The position numbers and the translations under genes were made by a program. A stretch of DNA of 64,000 nucleotides, taken from Muribaculaceae bacterium (lineage in GTDB: Bacteria; Bacillota; Clostridia; Lachnospirales; Lachnospiraceae). Positions 7,758 to 15,541 of this stretch are shown here, piece after piece; the first letter of the stretch is position 1; every line of letters starts with the position of its first letter. Under the pieces are notes generated by a model. That model searched no databases. It saw only the letters and a list, made by a program, of their open reading frames with translations, and was not told the DNA's origin. Location of the stretch: the NCBI GenBank assembly GCA_023666425.1, contig JAMPCA010000007.1, positions 30,724 to 94,723 of the forward strand, in the 5' to 3' direction.

Positions 7758-9072
7758 CATGCACGACAAAACGGTTTCCCGTCGTGGAGCAGGTCGAGAG
7801 AGTCACTACCAGATCGTCCTTCGTCGCTGTCACTCCCGTATCACGCAGGGACAGACCGTACAGCGAATCCAAAAAGGCCGCAAATTCCTCGTCCGGGGCA
7901 AAGGGTACCGCATAGATTGCACTGTCCTGCGGCACATGCTCGTAGGCAAAGATGCGGTAGCGATAAGCCGCTTCCTCCGTGAGAATCTGAAAATACTGGT
8001 GATCCCCATAATACTCATCCTGCAGATAATAATAGCGAAGTTTTCCAAACATGCTCAGATTGCGCATATTATGTCCATACACAATCGTGTGACTGTCTGA
8101 AAAATCCGGGGTATTCTTTCCCTCCACGAAGATGCATCCCGCAGTTGCATGCGTTCCGTCTAAGGCCGTCCGCAGATAGGTGGCGTCATCGCCGGAATAG
8201 AGGATCGGATAGCTGATATCCTCATTCTCAAAGCACAGCCAGCCCACCACGTCCGCATTTTCAGCCTTAAGGCCTGCAAAGTCTACCTCCGCGCACACCT
8301 CCCAGTCCGGCGCCGCCTCTGTCTGCTCCTGCACGGTTGTCAGCCCGTCATTCGCATTCGCCGCCGTATTGTGGGAGACATATTCCCGGTCGAGCGTTTC
8401 ATAAAGGTCATTCGATTTACTGTAGTTCCTCTGCATGACGAAAAGCCAGCCCCCTGCTCCCAGCACCAGCACGGCTCCCACTAAGAGAAACATCACCGCC
8501 AGACTTGGACTTTTACCCCTGCCCGGATTTCTGTTCTTCTTAACCCTTCCGCTCTTTTCCTTCGGCTCGTCCTTGTCCTTCGCCATGGCGTGCAGCAAAG
8601 CCGCCATCATTCGAAGAACCACTGCCAGCGCTAAAAGCGCAATCAGCGTCATTCTGCCGGAGGTCGTGGAAAGGATCCCACAGAGCACTCCCAGCCGCGG
8701 AATGGTGAAGGTCACAATGCCCAAAAGCCTGCTGTAGCGCACCGGGGACAGATCAGGCTCCGCATTCGCGTCTCCCTTCGTAATGAAATTCTGGCCGTCG
8801 GGATTGTTCTCCGTCACCCGGTGGGTAATCACCTCCGAGCCGTCCACCCCGCTGGAATAGGCAATCACATCCCCCACCGCCACCGATGCGGGCTGCGCCG
8901 ACTTCACATAGACCAGACTTCCCACAGAAATTGCGGGTTCCATGCTTCCACTGATAATATGATAACTCTGATAGCCGAACACCCGCGGAACCGCTACGGG
9001 AATACACAAAATAATTACAACTGCCAGAATGAAATTACTGATTATGCCGACAGCCTTCGATAATCTCATCAT
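7735..9072 (-). CDS. SipW-type signal peptidase fused to class B sortase
   Basis: 445 aa, one unbroken reading frame with two enzymes. Residues about 1-165 form an ER/archaeal-type signal peptidase (SipW type): membrane anchor at 8-29, catalytic Ser43 in SGSMEP, His84 in VITHR in place of the usual bacterial Lys, Asp101 in TKGDANAEPD, and a second membrane segment at about 140-162. A basic linker and a third segment (about 190-213) lead to a class B sortase at about 255-445 with His334 (YGHNM), Cys428 (TLSTC) and Arg434. It is the last gene of the fibre operon, 2 bp after its neighbour. I infer that the peptidase half cleaves the SipW-type signal peptides of the two TasA-like proteins upstream and the sortase half anchors a partner such as the VKTGD protein. 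Each domain is intact by motif; the fusion itself is the odd feature. Confidence 0.9.
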   Translation of the reverse strand: MMRLSKAVGIISNFILAVVIILCIPVAVPRVFGYQSYHIISGSMEPAISVGSLVYVKSAQPASVAVGDVIAYSSGVDGSEVITHRVTENNPDGQNFITKGDANAEPDLSPVRYSRLLGIVTFTIPRLGVLCGILSTTSGRMTLIALLALAVVLRMMAALLHAMAKDKDEPKEKSGRVKKNRNPGRGKSPSLAVMFLLVGAVLVLGAGGWLFVMQRNYSKSNDLYETLDREYVSHNTAANANDGLTTVQEQTEAAPDWEVCAEVDFAGLKAENADVVGWLCFENEDISYPILYSGDDATYLRTALDGTHATAGCIFVEGKNTPDFSDSHTIVYGHNMRNLSMFGKLRYYYLQDEYYGDHQYFQILTEEAAYRYRIFAYEHVPQDSAIYAVPFAPDEEFAAFLDSLYGLSLRDTGVTATKDDLVVTLSTCSTTGNRFVVHALRVGEQ

Positions 9073-9074
9073 TC

Positions 9075-10085
9075 TTATCTTTCTCTCTTGCGGCTTTTAA
9101 AGCGGAAAAACAGTATCAGTGTAACGATAAATCCGACTGCCGCGACCACTCCGATGATAACCGGAAGCAGCATTCCATTCTCCTTTGCCCTTGCAAGAGG
9201 TGCCGCAGAGGTTTTCGCTCCGGCATTGCCTGCCAAAGGTACTGCATTGTCCTCGATGGTATTGATCTCCAGCCCGCGTTCCTCCTCGCTGCCTCCCGCG
9301 TTCTCGATATCCACCACACTCGCTTCTCCGCCGTCTTCTAAAGCTTCTTCGCCGTTTCCGTTATTCCCATCGGCTCCATTCTGTCCGTCAGCGGCGTTCC
9401 CGCCAGCCGCGCCATTCTCACCGTCTGTCTCTTCTCCATCGCCCGCACCCCCGTCACCGGGTTCTGCGACCGACGTATCCTGCCCCGGCGTATATACGAA
9501 GCGGAATTCGTTCTCCGCCGCATTCTCCGAAAGCGTCCTTGTAATGTTGCGCTCCACCGGCACATATCCGTCCACATACATATAGGCAAGCACCGGCTCA
9601 TCTCCTACATTTCCCGAATAGGTCTGACTGTCCGCCAGCTCGTTTCCCTGCTCGTCTACATAGGAGACTGTATAGGTCGTCATCTTCCCAAGGATTCCGT
9701 AAGCAATTACATAATCCTGGCTTTCCGCTACCGTAAAGGCAGCGTTTTTGGCTATCGTATTGTTATCGCGGCCGCTCAGGCGGATCCCCCGGACATAATA
9801 CTTGCTGTCCGCCGCCACCGCCACTGTCCGCTGGGCGTTACAGCTCACATTGTCGCCATAGCTTAAGCCGGAAATGACAATTTTGTTTTTCCCAACCGAT
9901 ATCTGCACCTTTGCGGGATGCTTTGAAGCAACACTGATTCCCGAGGCATTTTTTACCGTTCCCTGGTTCCCGGCATAGATGGTCACCGTGTAGGTGTAGG
10001 TATCTGCCAGGGCAATTGTCCGCCCCCCGAGAAAAAGTGAACACACCAAAACCGCACAGACCAGATATCTTCCCAATCTCTTCAT
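9075..10085 (-). CDS. MucBP-like domain membrane-anchored surface protein
   Basis: 336 aa. A signal peptide (about 1-27, ALAD cleavage region) is followed by a beta-rich domain, then a MucBP-like repeat (about 137-200: TYTVSYVDEQGNELAD, then YVDGYVPV) of the kind found in mucin-binding adhesins. A Gly/Asp/Asn/Glu-rich linker leads to the motif EDNAVPLAG, common just ahead of C-terminal anchors in this group. A membrane helix (about 308-328) and a basic tail end the protein. No LPXTG is present, so it is held by the membrane helix. It probably displays a carbohydrate- or mucin-binding domain near the fibre base. Start ATG at 10085 follows GGGAGG. Confidence 0.78.
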   Translation of the reverse strand: MKRLGRYLVCAVLVCSLFLGGRTIALADTYTYTVTIYAGNQGTVKNASGISVASKHPAKVQISVGKNKIVISGLSYGDNVSCNAQRTVAVAADSKYYVRGIRLSGRDNNTIAKNAAFTVAESQDYVIAYGILGKMTTYTVSYVDEQGNELADSQTYSGNVGDEPVLAYMYVDGYVPVERNITRTLSENAAENEFRFVYTPGQDTSVAEPGDGGAGDGEETDGENGAAGGNAADGQNGADGNNGNGEEALEDGGEASVVDIENAGGSEEERGLEINTIEDNAVPLAGNAGAKTSAAPLARAKENGMLLPVIIGVVAAVGFIVTLILFFRFKSRKRER

Positions 10086-10089
10086 GCCG

Positions 10090-10812
10090 CTATTCCTCCC
10101 TTTTTTTGTACACGCAGATCCCTACAAGCATTAGAATCACGCCAAGCCCCAGCGCAATCACCGCTCCGAGCGTCCAGACGTCCCCCGTCTTGACCCCGGG
10201 CGTGTGGCTCGAATTGGAGCCGGGACGATCCGAAGGCGTCCCCGAAGCCCGTTCTACCGCAAAATTCATCTTGAGCTGTGCCAGTGTATCCTGATAGGCA
10301 TTTCCCTGGCTCTCTCCGTCCAGCGCAATCAAAAGCTGCACCTCACCTGTCTCTCCGGCCTCAAGGCGGTCCAGATAAAAGAATTCATCCAAAGAATCTG
10401 TGACCTCATTTAAGCCCTCCCCGGCATCCGAATCCTTCTCTCCGCCGACGCTCTCACTGTCATAGAGAGGCGTCACGGTTCCGCTCTGGTCAGTGTAGGT
10501 CAGCCGATAGGTGTAGCCGCCGTTCTCCGCCACGCTCTGGGCATCCTCCAGGGAGGACAGCACCTCGTTGGACATATACCAGTCCGTCACAAAATCAGCA
10601 TTATTCGCAATCCGAACCCGAAAATCCACGGAATCCCCGGGCTGCATCTCTGACACAGACACCGCAAGCTTTGAGGAAGAAAAGGAGCTTTTCAGACCGT
10701 TTCCGTCAAAGCTGACCGTCCCCGCCTCCGTGGTCGTCGTCTCCGCATAAGCCGTCACTCCCATGGAAAGAGTCAGCAGAGCCGCCGCAGCCATCATCCA
10801 TACTTTCTTCAT
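10090..10812 (-). CDS. TasA-like domain surface protein with VKTGD sorting signal
   Basis: 240 aa. A signal peptide ends at AYA (residue about 23). The body has MQPGDSVDFRVRIANNAD, a pattern seen in camelysin/TasA-type proteins, and beta-rich flanks. The C terminus has the full architecture of a sortase substrate: a Ser/Pro linker, TPGVKTGD, a hydrophobic helix and KKREE. VKTGD differs from the LPXTG of the pilins in this operon and is closer to signals used by class B-like sortases, so the SrtB half of the downstream fusion is the likely anchoring enzyme (inference). It may fix TasA-like fibres to peptidoglycan, a TapA-like role. Confidence 0.75.
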   Translation of the reverse strand: MKKVWMMAAAALLTLSMGVTAYAETTTTEAGTVSFDGNGLKSSFSSSKLAVSVSEMQPGDSVDFRVRIANNADFVTDWYMSNEVLSSLEDAQSVAENGGYTYRLTYTDQSGTVTPLYDSESVGGEKDSDAGEGLNEVTDSLDEFFYLDRLEAGETGEVQLLIALDGESQGNAYQDTLAQLKMNFAVERASGTPSDRPGSNSSHTPGVKTGDVWTLGAVIALGLGVILMLVGICVYKKREE

Positions 10813-10825
10813 ACCCGTCCTCCCG

Positions 10826-11581
10826 TTATTGCAGGCTCAAAATGCCGCTGTCCGAAATATTTACATCCACGCCCCACGCGCTTCGAATTGCCTCCTCGGC
10901 GTTGTGCGTCTGCACCGCATCCACCTCCGCCTCCACAATAAACTGCACGTCGTTGTAGAAATAGTCCTGCGTAGCCGTTGCCTTGCCGCTCCCATTTTTC
11001 TTTGCAATCATCGCATTTATGATGCTGTCGTCGATCGCCAGCGTATCGGTTAATGCCGCGCTGCTCTCCCCGGAGGCAAGCGGCCGGTTGTAATACAAAA
11101 CCGTGCGCTCCGGCGTCGAGGCGGACGGGTCGATGATCCAGCCCTGATTCTCCAGAAAATGCAGGCGTATCGCCGCCGGATCCATATCTGTCCTTTTTTT
11201 CGTAGTCGCATTGCCGGAGGCATCACAATCCACCCAGTATTTTGTCACCGTCACCCGGACATACTCGTCGATCGTTCCGCTGTTTGTCACAGACAGAGCC
11301 TCCTCGTACTTTTTCCCGAAAGCCAGCTCCTCGTTCTCCCCAAGCATATGCTCTAAGAGCTTGCCGCTGCTCTGGCTCCACGCATCATCCTGATGGAGAT
11401 AATCCCTCCAGCTTACCGCCGTCCCGTTCTCCACGAGGGACACGCCGATGGACTTAATATCCATCTGTGCCACATAATCTTCACTGTAATAGGTGAGCGC
11501 CGCCCGGGCGCTGCCCGCCACACTGCCCGCCAGAAGCAGAACAGCCACACCAATCATAATCAGGGAAAGCTTCTTTTTCAT
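10826..11581 (-). CDS. SipW-dependent-type secreted protein (TasA/camelysin-like)
   Basis: 251 aa. The N terminus has the pattern of SipW-dependent signal peptides: a short basic start, a hydrophobic core with GVAVLLLAGSVAG, then SARAALTYYSE. The mature part is beta-rich with LSVTNSGTIDEYVRVTVTKYW, the camelysin/TasA-type beta signature. Such proteins polymerise into extracellular fibres in Bacillus. The maturation peptidase would be the SipW domain at the end of the same operon. The ATG at 11581 lies 2 bp past the preceding gene, with its GGAGG inside that gene. Fibre formation here is inferred. Confidence 0.8.
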   Translation of the reverse strand: MKKKLSLIMIGVAVLLLAGSVAGSARAALTYYSEDYVAQMDIKSIGVSLVENGTAVSWRDYLHQDDAWSQSSGKLLEHMLGENEELAFGKKYEEALSVTNSGTIDEYVRVTVTKYWVDCDASGNATTKKRTDMDPAAIRLHFLENQGWIIDPSASTPERTVLYYNRPLASGESSAALTDTLAIDDSIINAMIAKKNGSGKATATQDYFYNDVQFIVEAEVDAVQTHNAEEAIRSAWGVDVNISDSGILSLQ

Positions 11582-11583
11582 AA

Positions 11584-12102
11584 TTACTCTGCCTCCTCTA
11601 CATACTGCGCTGCTCTTGTCCAGTCAGCATTTGCCGCTCCCGTGGGGTTGCCAGCCTCGTCATAGACTGCCATGGTGCACTCTTCCACCACCACCACGTC
11701 AAAATCCATATTCAGCCCCGCCGGAACCGTGATTGACGCCACCAGCGCCTCCTCTGTCACGCCGCCGGAGGGCACCGGATTTGCATAATACCAGTAACCG
11801 TCGCTCCCCTGGCTCCAGTTTGTGCCGCTGGCACTGATCGTATACTGGCTGCCTGCCAGCACTTTTACACGCACATAGCACGGCTGCAGACCGGAATTGC
11901 GAATGCGTATCGTCTTTTTCCAGTCCTTAAATTCTTCCTCCACCGTAGTCCTTGCACTGTCGAGGGAAACCCTGACTCCTCCCTTTGCCGTCGCGTAAGT
12001 GGTAAAATATGCCATTGCACTCTGGGCGGAAAATGTGGATACAAGCACTGCCGCCAGTACCGCCCCCACTGAAAATTTTATATTTTTCTTCAACCGCTTC
12101 AT
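11584..12102 (-). CDS. Small SipW-dependent-type secreted protein (TasA/camelysin-like)
   Basis: 172 aa from the ATG at 12102, which lies five bases after GGGAGG; a GTG six bases upstream would overlap the ribosome site and is less likely. The signal region has VGAVLAAVLVSTFSAQSAMAYFTTYATAKGG-like features, with AYFT just after the cleavage site as in TasA-family precursors. The mature chain contains KTIRIRNSGLQPCYVRVKV, the usual beta hairpin after the first strand. It probably is a second subunit, major or minor, of a TasA-like fibre with the 251-aa neighbour. No anchor is present. Confidence 0.78.
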   Translation of the reverse strand: MKRLKKNIKFSVGAVLAAVLVSTFSAQSAMAYFTTYATAKGGVRVSLDSARTTVEEEFKDWKKTIRIRNSGLQPCYVRVKVLAGSQYTISASGTNWSQGSDGYWYYANPVPSGGVTEEALVASITVPAGLNMDFDVVVVEECTMAVYDEAGNPTGAANADWTRAAQYVEEAE

Positions 12103-12116
12103 GCTCACCTCCCGGC

Positions 12117-13133
12117 TTACTGCCTGATACCGTTGACCGTGCTGGAATTATCCGTCTGCTGCGTCCAGCTGTAGCCGCTGCCATCATAGCTGAAATGATT
12201 GACAACTCCATTGCCATATACAAGCTTATCCGCGTATGCGTTCGTAAAATCTGCCTTCGCGGGCTCCCCCGCCTCCAGCTTCTCAATCGTTACCTTCGTC
12301 GGGGAAACAGCCGTGTAGCTCGCGCCGGAATAGACCTCTGTGACCACCACCCGGCTTCCCACCGGAAGACCGCTCACGGTCACGGACTTTGACCCCTCCT
12401 GCGTAAAGGACAGCGAGACTACATTGCTGTACACCACTGTATTTCCATTGTAAACTTCTACATCAAACGCAAACAGCGGATTTCCCAGACTGGGATTATA
12501 GCCCTTTAAGGTCTTTGTAATCAAAACCTCTCCCGCCAGCGGGTTCCTTGTCGGCTTTAAGGTCACGGCAATCTGGTCGTACACCCACTCGTCCGGAAGC
12601 TGCCCCATGGAAAGCCAGGCGTTCTCCGGCGCTGAGATCAGTCCGCATGTAAAATCATAGGCATAGGCATCCGTCTGCACCGAATCCGCGAGAACCAGAT
12701 ACAGTCCGGTCGGCAGGTCAGATACACTTCCCACACCGTTTTTCAGTACGATTGCCGCATCTGCTTTTCCCGCGGCCGCATCCTTTTGCGCCAGCGCAGC
12801 GATTGCCTCCCAGTCGGAGGCCTTGCTGTCCGCCGTAATCGCGTCGAGACTGCTCTGTATATCCGTATAGCCATTTACCGCCGTATAAGCCCCCGAGCGG
12901 CTGATATCTGCTATCCGGTAGAGCCTCGCGGTCACGTCCAGCTTCTTAAGCTCCGTGTAATCCTCCTCGTTGCTGATGCTAATCTGCATAGAGCAGGAGC
13001 GCTGTGTGTCCACATAGCCCTGCGCCCATGTCTGCAGGGACGGAACGGTCAGAATCACGGCCAAAAGCAGCACAAGTCCCAGCCGCCTACGTTTTCTTCC
13101 GTTTGCTCTTCTTTCTGTCCGCTTTGCTTTCAT
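12117..13133 (-). CDS. Minor pilin-like secreted protein without sorting signal
   Basis: 338 aa from the ATG at 13133 (GGGAGG seven bases away); it overlaps the sortase gene by 47 bp. After a signal peptide (basic start, LGLVLLLAVILTV core, QTWAQG) come a pilin-type N domain (about 50-190) and a CnaB/DUF7601-like beta-sandwich (about 215-310; EVLITKTLKGYNPSLGNPLF, then VTEVYSG as a possible E-box). The motif VTLKPTRN resembles the pilin Lys motif. Unlike the other pilins it has no LPXTG or C-terminal helix; it ends in a Ser/Thr-rich tail. It might be a terminal or linker subunit, or may be held non-covalently. Confidence 0.7.
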   Translation of the reverse strand: MKAKRTERRANGRKRRRLGLVLLLAVILTVPSLQTWAQGYVDTQRSCSMQISISNEEDYTELKKLDVTARLYRIADISRSGAYTAVNGYTDIQSSLDAITADSKASDWEAIAALAQKDAAAGKADAAIVLKNGVGSVSDLPTGLYLVLADSVQTDAYAYDFTCGLISAPENAWLSMGQLPDEWVYDQIAVTLKPTRNPLAGEVLITKTLKGYNPSLGNPLFAFDVEVYNGNTVVYSNVVSLSFTQEGSKSVTVSGLPVGSRVVVTEVYSGASYTAVSPTKVTIEKLEAGEPAKADFTNAYADKLVYGNGVVNHFSYDGSGYSWTQQTDNSSTVNGIRQ

Positions 13134-13980
13134 CTTCTTCCCTCCCAAATGCATGTTCCAAAATATATTCCCAGTCAATCAGACCGAGCAGCTTTCGCGC
13201 GATAATATATAAAACCAGAATGACCACTGTGAGAATGACCGCCTCATGGGTATAAGGCACCATGGACGCATCCTGCACAATAATTCTTGCGTTCTCCTCA
13301 TTTTCAATCCGGCGTCCCCGCACGAGCAGCCGGTGTGAATTTACCCCGTAGGGGGTACATGTGACCAGTGTACAGTAATCCTGATTCCGGTCAATCTCCA
13401 GATCGTTCAGCTCGTTCGGCAGGACAATATGAATCTGGTCTACCTGATAGGTGAGTGTCCCCCCGAGAACACTGATCCGGAATATGTCTCCCTCCGTAAG
13501 CTGGTCTATATCTGTAAAAAGTCTTGCAGAGCTTAATCCCCGATGCCCGGATATCACGGCATGTGTACCGATACCTCCCACGGGCAGGGAGGAACCCTCT
13601 ATATGTCCCACGGCAATCTGCAGCACCGTAGCGTCCGTCCCATGATAGATGGGGAGCTGTACCTGAATACTCGGAATCTCCACATATCCCATGATTCCCG
13701 TTCCGGAAACATTCAGGATTCCCTCGTACTCTGCGTAATCCTCATCCGTCATAGTCCAGCGGTCGGCTTTCGTGAGCAGCCGCTTATTATACGCATCCGC
13801 CTCCTGCAGAATCGTCTGCCGCGACGTCTCGTCGATGCTGTCTACCGTATTTTGATAACTTGCGATGGCCCGGGACTGATGAAAAGAATTCCAGTAATCG
13901 CTCACTGTCGGATACAGCAGCAAGGAGAGCCCTACCACTAACACGATCACCAGTATGATTGTGGATAAATGCTTCTTCAT
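13087..13980 (-). CDS. srtC: Class C (pilin-polymerising) sortase
   Basis: 297 aa. N-terminal membrane anchor (about 7-24), catalytic domain and a second C-terminal membrane helix (about 245-263), the class C layout. Catalytic residues are His146 (SGHRG), Cys208 (TLVTCTPYG) and Arg217 (NSHRLLVRG). It joins LPXTG pilins through the Lys of the backbone subunit. The lid region that usually reads Asp-Pro-Phe/Trp reads ADRW (Asp73-Arg74-Trp75), so the lid Pro is missing. It follows the backbone pilin gene across a strong hairpin; its AAGGAG lies right against the hairpin base. Confidence 0.92.
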   Translation of the reverse strand: MKKHLSTIILVIVLVVGLSLLLYPTVSDYWNSFHQSRAIASYQNTVDSIDETSRQTILQEADAYNKRLLTKADRWTMTDEDYAEYEGILNVSGTGIMGYVEIPSIQVQLPIYHGTDATVLQIAVGHIEGSSLPVGGIGTHAVISGHRGLSSARLFTDIDQLTEGDIFRISVLGGTLTYQVDQIHIVLPNELNDLEIDRNQDYCTLVTCTPYGVNSHRLLVRGRRIENEENARIIVQDASMVPYTHEAVILTVVILVLYIIARKLLGLIDWEYILEHAFGREEDESKADRKKSKRKKT

Positions 13981-13992
13981 AGGGTTCTCCTT

Positions 13993-14030
13993 ACTGTTGC
14001 ACCGGGAGGAAACTCCTCCCGGCCAACAGT
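13993..14030 (-). promoter_or_regulatory. Intercistronic hairpin between backbone pilin and sortase genes
   Basis: Minus strand ACTGTTG-GCCGGGAGGA-GTT-TCCTCCCGG-TG-CAACAGT folds into a long GC-rich stem with a tiny loop. There is no T tract; instead the sortase ribosome site AAGGAG follows immediately. It is likely a 3' stabiliser or partial terminator that sets pilin above sortase levels. Confidence 0.75.
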
Positions 14031-14041
14031 ATGTATTTCAA

Positions 14042-15529
14042 TTACTTACTTGCGCGTTTTCTTGCTACCAAAAAGATCGCAGCTCCAAGAACAAGTACAA
14101 TACCAACCACATAGATGAGCACTGTTCCAGCACCACCGGTCGAAGGAAGAACTGCTCCTGAGAAGTTTACAACGTCTGAGGAAAGAACACCCGTCGCCAC
14201 ATCTCCGCCAAATGCCAGAATCGCATCTCCCTCAGAGGTCTGGGTCGCGGTCAGCGAATCCAATGTAATCGTCTGCTCTCCGTGATTTGCAACTACCGTA
14301 AAGGTTACATCAGGAATGGAGTTGTAACCGTTCGGGGTCGTCGTCTCACTTAAAATATACACACCGTCGTCAATGTGTCCAAAGCTAAAGCTGGTCTGAT
14401 CCTCCGAAATTTCTACACGGTCGATCGTCAGCTGTGTTCCGTCTACAAGCACCTTGTACAGTGTAAAGCCTGCACCTGCCAGCGGGTTGTTATCGCCATC
14501 TACCTTGTTGATCACTACATTGTAAGTGAATACGATAACCTTATCCTCCGGCGTCTGTCCTACATCGCCTTCCCCGGAAGCATTCGGATTGTTGGAGAAC
14601 TCGAGATATACCTCGTTCGGGTTACCTGCAGCGCCAGCTACCGCCTCGCTGTTTAATACAGCGCTGTACTCTACCTCAACGGTAGTGTTCGCTGTGATCT
14701 CCTGACCCAGCGCCTTAATATCATCACATGCAAAGGTAATGCTCTTGCTTCCGTCTGCATTTGCCTCGACGGTCTTGGTAAAGCCCGTCACTGCCACACC
14801 GTTGATCATTACCGTATAAGCATCCCCATCTGTATAGGTAAGTCCCGCACTTAAAGTATCGTGGAACACCAGTCTGTAGGAGGCATAATCCGCCACATTG
14901 GAGGGCATGGTCGCCACCAGACGGAAGGGAACGGTATCCCCAAGGTCATAGTCTGCGGATTTCTGCCAGTCTGTCAGCTCATACTCTGTGGAATCGTTGA
15001 TATCCTTTACCCACTTAGATACGGAGGGCACATCTGCCTTCGGGGTAATGGTTACATTCTTTACTACCTGCAGGATATTTGCAGTATAAGCAGAACCGGT
15101 TCCGTCCTGGCTTCCTTCTGCATCCTTGATCAGATAATAGCCTGCCTTTGTTACCATAATACTATATTCGCCGTAATCGTTTGTATCTGCAACGCCCGTC
15201 GGCACTGTCAGATACTGCGCCAGAATCTGTGCAGCTGACTCAGCCGCAACTGTTCCGTTTGCAAGCGACTCCGCATACTCTGCGGCATTTCCAAGGGCGT
15301 CCTGCCCCTCTGCGGAGATTCCCTCTCCCCACTGAATGTTGGAAAGTGTGGTGCCGTCCTCGCTCAGCTCGCCCGCGAAAATCTGGTAAGCCTCGTAGAC
15401 GTGTCCGCTCTCCTCATTCTGCACCGTAATCAGGTATCCGCTCTGCGTATCGGCGAATACCGTCATACTCATTGCCAGTGTCAGTACAAACACCAGCATT
15501 GCTGCAACGACTCTTCTTGCTTTCTTCAT
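14042..15529 (-). CDS. Backbone (major) pilin, isopeptide-forming, LPSTG anchored
   Basis: 495 aa. Signal peptide to VFAD (about 1-27). The N domain ends in NVTITPKAD, a variant of the pilin motif whose Lys receives the next subunit. A middle isopeptide domain (about 170-330, SVSKWVKDIND start, VEVEYSAVLN) and a SpaA/CnaB domain (about 345-445: NKVDGDNNPLAGAGFTLYK with Lys and the E-box YILSETTTPNGY) should carry intramolecular isopeptide bonds. The sorting signal LPSTG (461-465), a membrane helix and RKRASK tail end the chain. Size and plan match FimA/SpaA backbone pilins. It sits directly before srtC and is expected to be the most abundant product of the operon. Confidence 0.93.
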   Translation of the reverse strand: MKKARRVVAAMLVFVLTLAMSMTVFADTQSGYLITVQNEESGHVYEAYQIFAGELSEDGTTLSNIQWGEGISAEGQDALGNAAEYAESLANGTVAAESAAQILAQYLTVPTGVADTNDYGEYSIMVTKAGYYLIKDAEGSQDGTGSAYTANILQVVKNVTITPKADVPSVSKWVKDINDSTEYELTDWQKSADYDLGDTVPFRLVATMPSNVADYASYRLVFHDTLSAGLTYTDGDAYTVMINGVAVTGFTKTVEANADGSKSITFACDDIKALGQEITANTTVEVEYSAVLNSEAVAGAAGNPNEVYLEFSNNPNASGEGDVGQTPEDKVIVFTYNVVINKVDGDNNPLAGAGFTLYKVLVDGTQLTIDRVEISEDQTSFSFGHIDDGVYILSETTTPNGYNSIPDVTFTVVANHGEQTITLDSLTATQTSEGDAILAFGGDVATGVLSSDVVNFSGAVLPSTGGAGTVLIYVVGIVLVLGAAIFLVARKRASK

Positions 15530-15541
15530 GTTCCTCTCTCC

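Noticed and set aside
7735..9072. Sequencing artefact joining two separate genes (sipW and srtB)
   Set aside because: The frame is continuous with a plausible basic linker and membrane helix between domains, and no internal start with a ribosome site was found before the sortase domain. Not fully excluded without reads.
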